Assembly (NCBI RefSeq): GCF_025263685.1
Contig: NZ_CP092109.1
Location: 3,969,001-4,033,000, forward strand
Reading direction: 5' to 3'
Length of the DNA: 64,000 bases
Source of the DNA: Geoalkalibacter halelectricus
GTDB lineage: Bacteria; Desulfobacterota; Desulfuromonadia; Desulfuromonadales; Geoalkalibacteraceae
Of the stretch, positions 16,852 through 26,100 are shown piece by piece (within the stretch, counting starts at the first letter, position 1; every line of letters starts with the position of its first letter). The translations under genes were made by a program, and so were the position numbers. A model generated the notes under the pieces. It saw only the letters and a program-made list of their open reading frames with translations, was not told the origin of the DNA and searched no databases.

Positions 16852-17568
16852 TCAGACGGCTACCGGCACCTTGGTGGGCAATTCAACACCTGCACGATGT
16901 GCCAGCGCCTGCTGATATACATTCAAAAGTTCCGCGTTATTCTTGACGATTTCGTCGATGCGCCCAAAATAGGGTCGACGCGGGCCGTGGTAATCGACTT
17001 CCGGGCCAACAGGCTCAAAATGCAATCCCTTGCGCTTCAAAAGGATGTTCAGCCCCCTGGCCATGCCCACGTACCAATAAATCAGCCCTTCGCGCCCACT
17101 GCACTCGCACATTTTGCGGATGAGCCCTAAAACAATGTCGTTCTCGCCACTGCGGCGTTCGTCTTCAGTTAAACGCGGCGATGAACCGGTAAAGATTTTA
17201 CCATCATAGAGTGCATTGTCACCGGCACGACGCCGATAATCCTTACTGACCGCCAGGCGCGAGATCTCACAGGTCAGTTCGCGCATTTCCTGCGGAATCA
17301 ACCGGTCGATTTGCATATTTTTTTCAATGGGGAAGCCCTGTGCCGAGCACCTGATCAATCGCGCGGTCCCAATAATGGTATCGGTTTCTCGACGAATGGC
17401 CGCTAGATGCTGGGCACACAGATCGAAGCCATCAGTCTCGATTCCCAACGGATGGTCTTCCGCCCGCTCGAATCCCCACTCATCCACGTACACTTTGTAC
17501 CTTAATTTGAACAGTTCGGCAATGCGGGGATCGGATTTTTTGATTTCCTTGAATTCGAAATAGTCCAT
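16852..17568 (-). CDS. PEP-CTERM/exosortase-associated N-acyltransferase
   Basis: 238 residues from the ATG at 17568, chosen because AAGGAG lies 10 bases upstream; readings from 17649 lack this. The sequence MDYFEFKEIKKSDPRIAELFKLRYKVYVDEWGFE, with IIGTARLI and CEISRLAVSKDYRRR, has the layout of LuxI-like GNAT acyltransferases (W/E at the start, R...F/Y core). In PEP-CTERM gene clusters these enzymes probably make a signal or acylate a matrix component; the substrate is not known. It is the first gene of a unit with prsR. Confidence 0.75.
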   Translation of the reverse strand: MDYFEFKEIKKSDPRIAELFKLRYKVYVDEWGFERAEDHPLGIETDGFDLCAQHLAAIRRETDTIIGTARLIRCSAQGFPIEKNMQIDRLIPQEMRELTCEISRLAVSKDYRRRAGDNALYDGKIFTGSSPRLTEDERRSGENDIVLGLIRKMCECSGREGLIYWYVGMARGLNILLKRKGLHFEPVGPEVDYHGPRRPYFGRIDEIVKNNAELLNVYQQALAHRAGVELPTKVPVAV

Positions 17569-17829
17569 GGCGAGAGCTCCTTGCTGAAGGGAAGCCGGCT
17601 CAATATGTGAACCAGCAACCATTGAGACTGCAAAAGCCTCACCAAACATTGACCATGGCTAATTTTTCTTGATTTTCGTGTCACCTTCTCAAACCAGGAA
17701 CCTTAAAAGCACCCATCCGCCTTATTCTTTATCTATTTTAGGAAATTGTTCTTGTTCAGCCTGCCTGAGTAAAGAGATTGAGGTCAGGCATTCCACGCCC
17801 AGCAGGTGACCATTTGGGTCAGTCCCAGC

Positions 17830-17862
17830 AAAAAAGAAGCCCCGCGTTTGTCCACGCGGGGC
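17830..17862 (-). terminator. Intrinsic terminator of the DUF11 surface-protein gene
   Basis: A perfect 8-bp stem GCCCCGCG/CGCGGGGC (17839-17862) with an 8-base loop is followed on the minus strand by a U-rich tract (17830-17838). It lies 100 bp beyond the stop codon at 17965. The remaining sequence between 17569 and 17830 shows no gene. Confidence 0.8.
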
Positions 17863-17964
17863 CTATCTGCGTCAGCCGGGGAATTTAAGGTTCAACTCCC
17901 CTTCAATTCAAACAATTCAATTAGGACCTAGCCGAGGCTTACGGATGGTCACAAGTGAGACTTA

Positions 17965-20682
17965 CTATCTGCGCACCCAACTCGTAATTTCATCCTTGGC
18001 AAAAGGCGCGCAAAGTTTGCCGTTGTTGTAGTCATCCAGGGTCTGGAAAAGTCCCTCTCCCTCCCTCCAAGCCCGCGTATTCGAGGACAGTCCCTTACCG
18101 GCAGGGCCGTATTTCTCCATCCATTTATCGGCATCTTTAATTGTATCCTCGACGCAGGACTTAGAGTTGCCTTCGGCCACATTGAGCTTGGCGACGACAA
18201 GGGCACGGAACATAGTGTAGGTGACATCTTTCTTGGACGGCGACTTCATGATCTTGGTCGCATCCTTCCGGTCGTAGGTTTTATCGCCGACCTTAAGGCT
18301 TCTGGTCGGCCAGGATTTGTCCTGGCCCTTCCAGTAACTGGTTGACTTAACGCCTTTGTCCTTTTTAACCTCGTCCTTTTCCAGGCAATCACGAGAGGGG
18401 GCACAAAGCAGCCCGTTGTTGTAATCGTCAAGCATCATGTAGAGCGGTTCGGCCATAGCCCAGGCGCTACTGCTGGCTTCCACGCCATTACCGACCGGGC
18501 CATAAGTCGCCATCCACTGGTCAGCTGCTGCGATAATATCATCAATGCAGTATGAGACGTTGCCCATCAAAACATTAAGCTTGGCTGCAACCAGCGCCTG
18601 GAAAAGTGTTAGGGTCTTGTCCCTTTTGACCGGCTTGTTCATCCAGTCGATAGCGTCTTTTTTCGAATAGGTGATGCCACCGATGGAGATGTGCGTCACA
18701 GGCCAGGCTTCAGAATGGTTTTTCCAGTAGCCCGGAGTTCCCGTACCCGTGCCGACTTTGCCGTAATAATGCGCATCATCGGAATCCATCACCTGAATGC
18801 CGGCATACCAGCCAGTAGCGGTACCGGTATTCTTGTGCTGGCCGGCTTCGGCCGGGAAGGGGCCGATAACACACTCGAAACTTGCCCCCGGAGCCAGCGT
18901 TTGCGGAATCACGCAATCACTGACATCAAATACTGTATCTTCCAGGGTAATTTCGGTCAATGGCACCGGGCCGTCATTGGTGACCAGGAAGCGAAAATAG
19001 ACAAAGCTCTCACATTCAAAGTCACCGCACTTATCGTAGATTTTTCCGTCTTTGCATTCCTTATCTCCGTATTTATCCCACTCGTACTTGTCTTTGTCGT
19101 ACTTACTCTTTGATTTGTCAAGATCGTATTTAGACTTTTCAGTATCCGATTTTTTCTTGTCATAATCCGACTTTTTCTTGTCATAATCAGATTTAGACTT
19201 GTCGTAATCAGATTTTGATTTTTCGTATTCCTGCTTTGCCTTTTCCATTTCTTCCATATTGTACCGGCTACTCCTGCGCTCGTAACGTTCTTTTGCGCTC
19301 TCATATGCCGCTTTGCGCGATTCATACTTTGACTTTTTGTCATCCTTGTCCTTTTTTGATTTTTCGTAATCAGATTTTGAGCGATCACGATCATCTCTTT
19401 TCTTTTCATAGTCACTTTTTTTGTAGTCGTAATCCCTCTTACTGCTGTCGTATTTGGACCAGTAGTAATCCTTCTCGGAGCAGTCCTTGTCGCCATAGCC
19501 GCTACCGTTGGGGCAAACCGGCACGAGCAACCCCGGCGGCTCATCGGCATCGAACCAATTCATGCCGTCCTTGGAGACGTATTTTTCAAGATCGATGCTC
19601 GGAGCAACCCCGAAATAATGGCTCGGATCAGTGTCCTCAACGATCATGCCGTTGTGCTCGCCGGTGGCGGTGCCCAGGTTGGCGTATTGGCCTTCCATGG
19701 CGATGCCCTGACCGGTGCAGGTCATGGACTCACCCGGCATCAGGCTGGTTTCAGGACAAGTGACCATCACGCCCTGGTCATCGCTCACCATCACGTTGCT
19801 CAGCGGCACGTTGCCGGTGTTGGTCACCACATAGGTCCATTCCACCATACTGCCGACCACCACGATGGGACCGGTGGGATCATCGGCGTCTTCGCCGTTG
19901 GTGTACTTCTCGATATCGATGGCTGCCGCCGCGCCGAAGTAATGGCTAGGGTCGGTGTCCTCAACGGTGATGCCGTTGTACTCGCCAGTGGCGGTGCCGA
20001 GGTTGGCGTACTGGCCTTCCATGGCGATGCCCTGACCGGTGCAGGTCATGGACTCACCCGGCATCAGGCTGGTTTCAGGGCAGGTGACCATCACGCCCTG
20101 ATCGTCGCTGACCATCACGTTGATAAGTTCGACGTTGCCAATGTTGGTGACCACGTAGGTCCATTCCACCGGGCTGCCGACCGCCACGATGGGGCCGGAG
20201 GGATCATCGGCGTCTTCGCCGTTGGTGTACTTCTCGATATCGATGGCCGCCGCCGCGCCGAAATAATGGCTTGGATCGGTGTCTTCGACGGTGATGCCGT
20301 TGTACTCACCGGTGGCGGTGCCGAGGTTGGCGTACTGGCCTTCCATGGCGATGCCCTGACCGGTGCAGGTCATGGACTCACCCGGCATCAGGCTGGTTTC
20401 AGGGCAGGTGACCATCACGCCCTGATCGTCGCTGACCATCACGTTGATAAGTTCGACGTTGCCAATGTTGGTGACCACATAGGTCCATTCCACCGGGCTG
20501 CCGACCGCCACGATGGGGCCGGAGGGATCATCGGCGTCTTCGCCGTTGGTGTACTTCTCGATGTCGATGGCCGGAGCGACTAAGTAGTAGCCGAAGTCGA
20601 TGGTCAGATCCTGGCTGGCGTTGGTCGGCAAGGTCACCAGCGCGGGCTGGCAGTTGCTGTCGATGCTGCGGTCATCGCCCAC
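17965..20682 (-). CDS. DUF11-repeat surface protein, 5'-truncated
   Basis: 905 codons remain. Three consecutive, nearly identical 108-residue DUF11-type (cell-surface Ig-like) repeats begin AIDIEKYTNGEDADDP, then a fourth diverged one. Residues about 395-545 are a Lys/Ser/Asp/Tyr low-complexity segment made of SDYDKKK-like units. The C-terminal part holds two GYWKNH-type domains, each ending LDDYNNG.LCAP. The frame has no ATG: the apparent GTG at 20682 sits inside a domain, upstream of which is an IS3 scrap, so signal peptide and N-terminal domains are lost. The remnant is probably not exported. Confidence 0.8.
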   Translation of the reverse strand: MGDDRSIDSNCQPALVTLPTNASQDLTIDFGYYLVAPAIDIEKYTNGEDADDPSGPIVAVGSPVEWTYVVTNIGNVELINVMVSDDQGVMVTCPETSLMPGESMTCTGQGIAMEGQYANLGTATGEYNGITVEDTDPSHYFGAAAAIDIEKYTNGEDADDPSGPIVAVGSPVEWTYVVTNIGNVELINVMVSDDQGVMVTCPETSLMPGESMTCTGQGIAMEGQYANLGTATGEYNGITVEDTDPSHYFGAAAAIDIEKYTNGEDADDPTGPIVVVGSMVEWTYVVTNTGNVPLSNVMVSDDQGVMVTCPETSLMPGESMTCTGQGIAMEGQYANLGTATGEHNGMIVEDTDPSHYFGVAPSIDLEKYVSKDGMNWFDADEPPGLLVPVCPNGSGYGDKDCSEKDYYWSKYDSSKRDYDYKKSDYEKKRDDRDRSKSDYEKSKKDKDDKKSKYESRKAAYESAKERYERRSSRYNMEEMEKAKQEYEKSKSDYDKSKSDYDKKKSDYDKKKSDTEKSKYDLDKSKSKYDKDKYEWDKYGDKECKDGKIYDKCGDFECESFVYFRFLVTNDGPVPLTEITLEDTVFDVSDCVIPQTLAPGASFECVIGPFPAEAGQHKNTGTATGWYAGIQVMDSDDAHYYGKVGTGTGTPGYWKNHSEAWPVTHISIGGITYSKKDAIDWMNKPVKRDKTLTLFQALVAAKLNVLMGNVSYCIDDIIAAADQWMATYGPVGNGVEASSSAWAMAEPLYMMLDDYNNGLLCAPSRDCLEKDEVKKDKGVKSTSYWKGQDKSWPTRSLKVGDKTYDRKDATKIMKSPSKKDVTYTMFRALVVAKLNVAEGNSKSCVEDTIKDADKWMEKYGPAGKGLSSNTRAWREGEGLFQTLDDYNNGKLCAPFAKDEITSWVRR

Positions 20683-20696
20683 GTTGCACGGCGATT

Positions 20697-20776
20697 GAAC
20701 TCGGCAGAATAGCGCTTGCGTTTCGTTTTGCTCATTGGAACCTCTCTTTCGTCAGTGCGTGGCTGTCCACCTTAAT
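20697..20776 (-). mobile_element. IS3-family remnant (orfA start)
   Basis: On the minus strand an ATG at 20735 with an upstream AGAGAGG starts MSKTKRKRYSAEF, the characteristic beginning of IS3-family orfA transposases, and then runs into the surface-protein sequence. Only about 13 codons and some upstream bases remain. It separates two divergently arranged genes that both lack their 5' ends, so an IS insertion followed by flanking deletion is the simplest history. Confidence 0.7.
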
Positions 20777-21297
20777 GCACTGTCCGAAATTTTGGTACCA
20801 GCTCTATCGCTCCTGGTGAAAGAGTTTCGGGTAAGTTTAGCTTCGATAATGGTATCGCGTTTCTTGGAGCTATCGGTGGGGAGTTCGCGGGTGATTTTCG
20901 AGGTGAAATTGAGCTTGGGTATCGCAACAACGATCTCGATAGGCTTCATGCGGATGGAGGGGGCTCCGTTTCGATTGGGGGAGATGTCACAACGATTTCC
21001 CTCATGGCGAACATCATCAAGGATTTTCCTTTGGGTACCGGCTTTACCCCCTTCATCGGTGCGGGCATCGGTATGGCCAACATCGAGGCGGAAATCCGGT
21101 TCGCCGGGCTGAGTGACAAGGAAGACGACAATGTGTTCGCCTACCAATTCTTTGCCGGTGGAGGCATTGATTTGGCTCCTAAAGTCAAGCTTGACCTTCA
21201 GTACCGTTTCTTCGCGACCTCCGATCCTGATTTTAACGGTTTGGAGTCCGAATACCTGTCGCACAATTTCCTGGCTGGACTGCGATTCGGCTTCTAA
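20776..21297 (+). pseudogene. Outer-membrane beta-barrel protein, 5'-truncated
   Basis: An open frame without a plausible start runs from 20776 to the stop at 21297. Its translation includes GKFSFDNGIAFLGAIGGEFAG, GEIELGYRNNDLD, FPLGTGFTPFIGAGIGMANIE, FAYQFFAGGGIDLAPKVKLDLQYRFF and ends LAGLRFGF. Alternating hydrophobic strands and the terminal Phe are typical of small OMP_b-brl/OmpA-like barrels. The signal peptide and first strand are absent. The truncation coincides with the IS3 scrap. Confidence 0.75.
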
Positions 21298-21324
21298 GTT
21301 CAATTCAGCGACAGGAATGCATGG

Positions 21325-21366
21325 ACACAAAATGCCTCGGCCTGCTCTGGTCGAGGCATTTTGTGT
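21325..21366. terminator. Bidirectional terminator hairpin
   Basis: A perfect 15-bp stem, ACACAAAATGCCTCG (21325-21339) with CGAGGCATTTTGTGT (21352-21366), flanks a 12-base loop. The A-rich and T-rich ends let it serve both strands. It lies 28 bp after the barrel gene and before the second Xre-RES promoter. Confidence 0.75.
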
Positions 21367-21402
21367 TTAGGCGCGCAAAATGGTTGGTTGGGAGGGGTGC
21401 CC

Positions 21403-21446
21403 TTGACAAATGCCGATTATAGTCGGACAATTGGCAAAAGGAGGCG
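21403..21446 (+). promoter_or_regulatory. Promoter, operator and RBS of Xre-RES pair 2
   Basis: TTGACA (21403-21408), 17 bp, GACAAT (21426-21431), then GGAGG before the ATG at 21449. As in copy 1 an imperfect palindrome (half-sites around CCGA and TCGG) covers the promoter. The core of the dyad differs in sequence from copy 1 but keeps the half-sites, which marks them as the likely repressor contacts. Confidence 0.7.
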
Positions 21447-21448
21447 CT

Positions 21449-21847
21449 ATGAACCTCGCCGAAGTGCTTCAAGAACAACCCTCGTTAAAAAACCTCACCG
21501 CGGCCGCGCGCCACGGAGTTCCACGCAAATTTGTCGACGAGCTTGCACAGGTTCTCGACATTTCTCTGCGGGATCTCGCCCCGTTGCTGCATGCCTCGGA
21601 GCGCAATTTGCGCCGCTATCAGCCCGAGCAACTGTTGCCCGCGGATGTCTCCGACCGCGCGCTCAACATTGCACGTGTCTTTGAGCGCGCCCTGGACGTT
21701 CTCGACACCCCGGAGCGCGCCGTGCAGTGGCTCAAGCAGCCAAACCGCGCACTGGGCGAGGCGCCCTTGGCGTTGCTTGCAACAACTTTCGGCGCCGAGC
21801 AGGTTCTTGCCATCCTGGGGCGCATCGAGCACGGTGTTTTTTCCTGA
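21449..21847 (+). CDS. Xre/MbcA/ParS-family antitoxin, copy 2
   Basis: 132 residues, nearly identical to the protein at 6521-6919 (differences such as K to N near residue 15 and T to V near 36). Same N-terminal HTH-like part and DUF2384 C-terminus. Start follows a strong SD; the stop overlaps the toxin start by one base. Confidence 0.9.
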   Translation: MNLAEVLQEQPSLKNLTAAARHGVPRKFVDELAQVLDISLRDLAPLLHASERNLRRYQPEQLLPADVSDRALNIARVFERALDVLDTPERAVQWLKQPNRALGEAPLALLATTFGAEQVLAILGRIEHGVFS

Positions 21848-22290
21848 TGCAGGCTTTTCGCATCACCAGGGCGCAGTACGCGTCCGACCTTTCGGGCGAA
21901 GGGGCGGCGCTGTTCGGCGGACGCTGGAATCCGCGCGGCCTACCGCTTTTGTATTGCGCTAACTCCACGGCATTGGCTGCTCTGGAAGTGTTTGTCCATA
22001 TTGATCCCGCCCTGGGCCTGCCCAAACTCTCGCGGGTCGTTGTCGAGGTCCCCGATGAATGGGTCGAAGACACGGCGCCGATCTTCTTCGCGGATGAAAG
22101 ACAATCCCAACGGCACGGCGCTGCATGGCTTCAAGCCGGTGCCGGTCTGTGTTTCAAGGCCCTTTCCGCGACCCTTCCTGCTTGCGCGACCGACAGCTTT
22201 AACCTTCTGGTCAACCCCAGCCACCCTGAATTTTCCCAGGTCAAACTGCTCGATATTTCTCCTTTTGAATTCGATCCGCGTCTTTTTTGA
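21847..22290 (+). CDS. RES-domain toxin, copy 2
   Basis: 147 residues, nearly identical to the toxin at 6919-7362, with the FRITRA start, GGRWNPRG and the conserved C-terminal LLDISPFEFDPRLF. Intact. This copy is followed by a complete DUF423 gene on the other strand, whereas copy 1 is followed by only its last third, so this locus is probably the source of the duplication. Confidence 0.9.
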   Translation: MQAFRITRAQYASDLSGEGAALFGGRWNPRGLPLLYCANSTALAALEVFVHIDPALGLPKLSRVVVEVPDEWVEDTAPIFFADERQSQRHGAAWLQAGAGLCFKALSATLPACATDSFNLLVNPSHPEFSQVKLLDISPFEFDPRLF

Positions 22291-22321
22291 GATCAAGCCA
22301 AGTAGATGGGGATGCCGTCGG

Positions 22322-22699
22322 TTATCCGGCACCCTGCCGAAAACCCGCCAGGGCAAGAAGCAGCCAACCGATAAGAAAGGCGACACCGCCGATCGGGGTA
22401 ATCATGCCGAGGCCGCGAATGCCGGTGAGAACCATGACATAAAGGCTGCCGGAGAAGAGCAGAACTCCAAGAAATATCAGCCACCCGGCGATGCGAACCA
22501 ACATGGCACCGGGCATCAGGTGGCACAGCATGCCGATCACCAGCAGGCCCAGCGCATGAACCAGGTGATACTGCACGGCGGTGTTCCAGGTGGCGAGCAT
22601 TTCCGGGGCGACCTTGGATTTTAGGCCGTGCGCGCCGAAAGCGCCCAGGGCGACACCCAGAAAGGCGTTCAGGCTGCCGAGGATGAGGAATGTTTTCAT
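22322..22699 (-). CDS. DUF423 small membrane protein
   Basis: 125 residues with four membrane helices and the typical start MKTFLILGSLNAFLGVALGAFGAHGLK, as in the YgdD/DUF423 family of inner-membrane proteins of unknown function. The gene is complete and convergent with the RES toxin, 31 bp away. A partial duplicate lies at 7394-7561. Confidence 0.9.
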   Translation of the reverse strand: MKTFLILGSLNAFLGVALGAFGAHGLKSKVAPEMLATWNTAVQYHLVHALGLLVIGMLCHLMPGAMLVRIAGWLIFLGVLLFSGSLYVMVLTGIRGLGMITPIGGVAFLIGWLLLALAGFRQGAG

Positions 22700-22911
22700 T
22701 GCGGGTGTGCTCCTTCTGTGTGTCGGGTTCGTGGCGCGGCTCTGTTTTTGTAAAATAAAATTGCCGGAAAGGTGCCTTTTTGGTGTCTATATTTTCCATT
22801 ATCCTGAGTATTAGGCAAATGCCGGTGCCCTTTTCTCGCGGGTGCGTGAGGTCGTTCCTTCTCCATGAACCCGGTGCGTGGCGAGTTATGCCCAACTTTG
22901 TCATGACCGGC

Positions 22912-23057
22912 TTGACTCCTCACCGCAACAGATGGTATGAAAAGCCCTTGTTTGGCAATTTTTTCATGTGAATGTTCGCGAGGGGCTAAGACATCATTGA
23001 TTTCACGTACACGGGGAAAATGCCGCCTTAGGGGTCGGGTTGTTTTCCCCGTTTTTT
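22912..23057 (+). promoter_or_regulatory. Promoter and attenuator-like leader of the effector operon
   Basis: TTGACT (22912-22917), 18 bp, TATGAA (22936-22941) is a plausible promoter. The leader that follows contains a 10-bp hairpin ACGGGGAAAA/TTTTCCCCGT (23011-23052) directly followed by a U tract, an intrinsic terminator 18 bp before the first ATG of the operon. Terminating inside one's own leader suggests attenuation. The stretch 22700-22911 shows no gene. Confidence 0.5.
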
Positions 23058-23075
23058 CATGAGGGGAGGGGCAAA

Positions 23076-23177
23076 ATGAGCAACGTCTTTTTTGAAAGTA
23101 TTTTCGTCGGGCACGGAGCCGCCCTACAGATTTCCAGCGACGCCGACACTGCGGCCTGCTGGGAGCAGGACGCATGA
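23076..23177 (+). CDS. 33-residue leader-proximal ORF
   Basis: ATG at 23076 has GGGAGGGG just upstream; 33 codons (MSNVFFESIFVGHG ... CWEQDA) end at a TGA that overlaps the next start (ATGA). It could be a remnant of a larger chaperone or PAAR-type gene, or a coupling peptide. Not recognised; included because the SD and overlap are good. Confidence 0.4.
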   Translation: MSNVFFESIFVGHGAALQISSDADTAACWEQDA

Positions 23178-26100
23178 GCCGCGTGCACCGGCGCCTGGCG
23201 CGCTACATCGACGGCGAGGGCAGCGACGCCCAGCGCTACCGCGAACTTGTCATCGACAATCTCGATGCGGCCACCCAGCGGCTCACCCTGGTCATGCGCG
23301 ATCTGGCCTTCCGGAACTATTCGCCCGAGGAGCGCGAATTCATCGTGCTGCCGCTTGCGGCCTCGGTGCCCACGGTGCCCGCCGACGCCCCGCGCCCCTC
23401 GTGCATCGAAGAGTATCCCAATTTTGTCGTCCCCATCATCCCCAAGCGCTACGCCACGCCCGAGCCCGATCAGGCCCGGGCAAAGGAACTGCGCAAGGGC
23501 TGGCTCTACGTCTACCGCAACGGCTATCTGTGGCGCGAACTCGAAGTCATGGAGCACGGCCACACCCGCGACGTCAACCTGCGCCGCCATCAGGGAAAGG
23601 ACGAGCGCCCCGCGAGCGGCGAAGTCGACAGCCGCGTCCTCATCCCCTACAAGATGGGCGGCATCCATCAGCAAATCGAAATTGCCTACTCCGAAGTGCA
23701 GTGGAGCTGGGCGCGCATCAACGACTTGGGCGGCATGGATCCCGACCCCCGCGAGGAGCCGCGCCTGCGCCCCGAGACCGCCAAACCGCACGTCGGCAAG
23801 GACCAAGCCTCCGCCAACCGCCGCGCGCGCATGCAGGACCTCACCGCCGAACTCAAACGCTTTATTCAAGGCGAGGATACGGAAAACATCCAGAGTGTCG
23901 AGAACTGCACGGCGCAGATCTACTCGCTGCATCTGCATCGCTTAAGCCAACTGCCGGTGGTGTATCTGCATGATCCCTTGGGGGTGGCCATGGATCTGGC
24001 GGATCGGCACGAAGCCGCCTGGGCCGACATGGAGAGTTTCATCGAGGCCCTGCGCGTCGGGCTTCCCCCCGAAAGGGTGGCTCTTCAGGTGCGGCGCGGC
24101 GATACCTTCGCCGAAGCGGAGCAGGCCATGCGCCGACAGGTCGCCGCGCAGTTCCAGGTCGCCGTCCTGATGCAACAGCTCGGCTTTGCTTCCGAGGATA
24201 ACCGTAAAAAGTACGGTCGCCATCTCCACAGGGCAGGTCTCGACGTGCTGCTCGGGACAAGGGAGCGCGTGCAATTGCGCCAAGCCATCATGGGCACCAG
24301 GGAGAGTTTGGTGTCCTTCTTGGAAAGCCGTGCCTATCAAACAGCTCTGGGCGATTTTCTCGACAACACTCCCGAGCGCCGGCTCAACGGCAAGGGCGTG
24401 GTTCTTTATGCGGCTCGTTTTCTTGGACGACCGGCCACCTTTCTCGACGCCTGGCTCGATCCGCCGGACACCCATGCGGCCGCCGAGCGGCAGACCTCGC
24501 AGGCGGCCCAGGCTTACATGAATACTCTCCAGACCGCCGGCAACCCGGCAGGGCTGCTGTTGGCCGAAGACGTGGAGGTTCGGACCGAATCCGCCTTGCG
24601 TCCCGCCGCCAGACCCCGCACGGTGGCCCTCCTGCAAGACGATACGGCGCCACAGAGCTTGCGGCTCAAAACCATTCTGGAGGATAAAGGCGTCGATCTC
24701 GCCACCCGGGCCGGGGCGGTCGGTGTCGCTCTGATCGAAGCCTTTTCCAGCATGAAGGCCGACCTCCAGACGCTGGAGTGGGTTTCAGAGCGCATCAACA
24801 CCCTCAAGGTGCCCGGATTCGGCGAATACACCCAGGTGGATGTCGCCCTGCCCGAACCGAAAATACCCGAGGGTTATCACCCCGTCGAGGGGGAAAGAAC
24901 CAGCCTTGCCCGCCCGGGCGTGACCTACCAGGCGGCGCTGGCCGTCGGTGCCCGCGCGGTCACCGCCGACGGCATGATGTCCGTGGTACAAAAGAACCGG
25001 GTCGCAATTTTCCCCGCCACCATCGAGGTGACGGAGGTGACCACGCGCCAACTCGTGCGCAAGGATCTCAAACCCCTTCCGGCCCGACTCGCGACCCGAT
25101 ATCACGACTCGATCCCCCGCGCCGTCGCCATCGCTCCCTTTTTCGTGGCTCTCGACCTGCTCAATCTGCGCACCGTCCTGCACCAGATCGCCGCAGGTGA
25201 GATCAAGGGGCTGGATGACGGAGGACTTCGGGGGCTGCAACTGATCTCAGCGGTGAGTGGCGTGGCTCAGGGGATGGCGGAAACAGGGAATTTGTGGCTG
25301 CGGGTCGGGAAAAAACCGATAAGCCCTGGTTTGACGCGGACGGCGGCTAGAGGTCGTTTCCTCGGCAATGCGGCCATGGGGCTTTTCAATGTTATTGATG
25401 CCCGACGGAGTTATCTCGAAAATGATAAAGACGCAGCCGCTGCAAAAATATTTGCAGCTGGAGCCTTTTTCGGTCTTGTTTTTGCCACCTCCTGGCCCTT
25501 GGCAATACCCCTGACCCTAATGGCTATAGGCGCAACCTACGCGGGTTTCCAACTGGAGGACGATCCTGTAGAGCGGTTCGCAAATAACGGTCCCCTTCGC
25601 CTGCCCCCACAACAAGGCGCCACGATCTGGGAGAAAATCCGTGCCCATGCCCAAGCGCCTTTGGTTGAAGCACGTTTTAGCGCCGAGTGGCCGCAATGGA
25701 CGGAAATCGAGCGACTCTTTCTGGACGAATACCTGATCGGTTTTGGGGTTGAAACCGCCGAGCGCGGACATCAGAGAAGGTCTTTTCCGCCGGTGTACGC
25801 GAATTCCCTCTCAGCCGACTGCACCCTCCAACGGTTCGTGCCCATGCTGAGTCAGGCGGAAATCTTCTGCCATTACTATCCCGGTGGTGCCTTTTCTCCG
25901 ACGCCGACCGTCATCCATCCGACCGTCGAGGATTTCCGCACGGACAAAGATACCCAGATGATTTCCCGGATCGGTGTGACATTCCCCATACCGCAGGAGC
26001 ACCTGCGAAATCAAAGCCCGTACTGGAGTGCCATCATCTTCTGCCGCCTTAAACCCCAAGTTGACCGCGAGGATTGTCGGCCCGTCCTCGGCGAGGACGG

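Noticed and set aside
19050..19450. Regular short repeats resembling a CRISPR array
   Set aside because: They are codons of the YDKSKSD-type low-complexity segment in an open frame; units are irregular and there are no spacers.
19618..20583. A 321-codon plus-strand frame with internal repeats
   Set aside because: Mirror of the DUF11 repeats on the minus strand; His/Gly/Val-rich shadow composition.
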